A stretch of 64,000 nt of DNA. It comes from Odiellus spinosus. Its lineage: Eukaryota; Arthropoda; Arachnida; Opiliones; Phalangiidae. Below, piece after piece: positions 63,790 to 64,000 of the stretch. The notes beneath the pieces were generated by a model. The model was not told where the DNA came from, did no database searches, and saw only the letters and a list, made by a program, of their open reading frames with translations. The stretch is taken from positions 112,501-176,500 of the forward strand of contig CAWUCO010000077.1 in the NCBI GenBank assembly GCA_963920705.1, given 5' to 3'. A program made the position numbers and the translations under genes. Positions within the stretch are counted from its first letter, which is position 1, and every line of letters starts with the position of its first letter.

Positions 63790-64000
63790 ACACCGGAATT
63801 CCGTCGAGTGCGAATGTTCCTTATTTATATGTCTATATTTTCAAGATAACCCGATTCATAGGTGTTTTTATTTTATTTATGCAATTTGTTATCTGTTTAT
63901 AGTAAATACATATTTAATTTTAATAAATATATTAAGTTTAAGTATCTTCGAAGCACTCGGCAGTTTCTTTCTCACTTTCGCTTTCGCGTTTCACGGCGCT

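Larger units (their letters stand above)
56214..64000 (+). mobile_element. Endogenous adintovirus/Polinton-like virus, left part
   Basis: Collinear genes on the plus strand: 143-residue protein, unknown protein, PolB, BIR protein, FtsK/A32-type packaging ATPase, small basic peptides, a virion-type protein and a membrane peptide. Protein-primed PolB plus packaging ATPase plus small basic virion genes is the hallmark set of adintoviruses and Polintons. Neighbouring genes overlap at 61447-61472, 61850-61866, 63092-63095 and 63679-63691. The element continues past 64000; integrase, protease and capsid genes are not in view. Single-base frameshifts affect the unknown protein, PolB and the ATPase. 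Confidence 0.8.

Overview
The window is AT-rich metazoan nuclear DNA, most likely from an invertebrate. Spliceosomal introns with GT/AG ends, TATA-driven genes and several classes of animal DNA transposon all point that way; nothing fixes the species. I see no tRNA, rRNA or clear single-copy host gene. Almost everything recognisable is mobile or virus-derived.

Layout. 1-6.0 kb: a Ty3/gypsy retrotransposon on the minus strand. It lacks integrase and the left LTR, and it lies 11 bp beyond the stop codon of a decayed virus-like gene (5.9-6.4 kb). 9.7-14.3 kb: an endogenous adintovirus/Polinton-like element. It has a broken protein-primed DNA polymerase B (PolB, lineage i), a spliced 183-residue gene upstream of it, and two divergent small genes. 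15.6-17.9 kb: an ISL2EU-type transposon with a YqaJ nuclease facing a THAP/DDE transposase. 18.7-22.3 kb: a spliced 215-residue gene, two retropepsin-like genes and an AlkB-like fragment. 23.7-26.5 kb: a satellite, RING and FLYWCH genes, and nested MITEs. 26.6-31.5 kb: a second PolB lineage (ii) joined to a truncated THAP/DDE transposase. 31.7-32.8 kb: a 1-kb foldback. 33.0-37.2 kb: a two-gene Kolobok-like pair. 37.5-41.9 kb: truncated PolB copies of lineages iii and i, separated by a zinc-ribbon exon. 44.2-50.3 kb: a nearly intact P/THAP9-like transposon with TIRs, TSD and two convergent genes. 51.4-55.0 kb: a cluster of unassigned genes, including zinc-ribbon genes and a spliced acidic gene. 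55.6-64 kb: the best-preserved virus-like element, running off the right edge.

The 56-64 kb element encodes, all on the plus strand: a 143-residue protein of unknown function, a second unknown protein, PolB, a BIR (IAP-like) protein, a packaging ATPase, small basic and virion-type proteins, and a one-pass membrane peptide. Genes overlap or abut, as in a compact linear dsDNA virus. The major capsid, protease and integrase genes are not visible and may lie beyond the window. At least four genes carry single frameshifts.

The strongest new observation is a protein family found three times (5.9, 12.7 and 56.3 kb) behind a TATATAAA box. In both testable elements it lies upstream of PolB, and one copy has gained or kept a 67-nt intron. 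A separate zinc-ribbon family also occurs three times. Two short hairpin insertions share one architecture (direct repeat, 33-34 nt, perfect palindrome, direct repeat), and the first interrupts a PolB reading frame. Two G/C-tract arrays share a GCACTTTTACCCCC-type core next to inverted arms.
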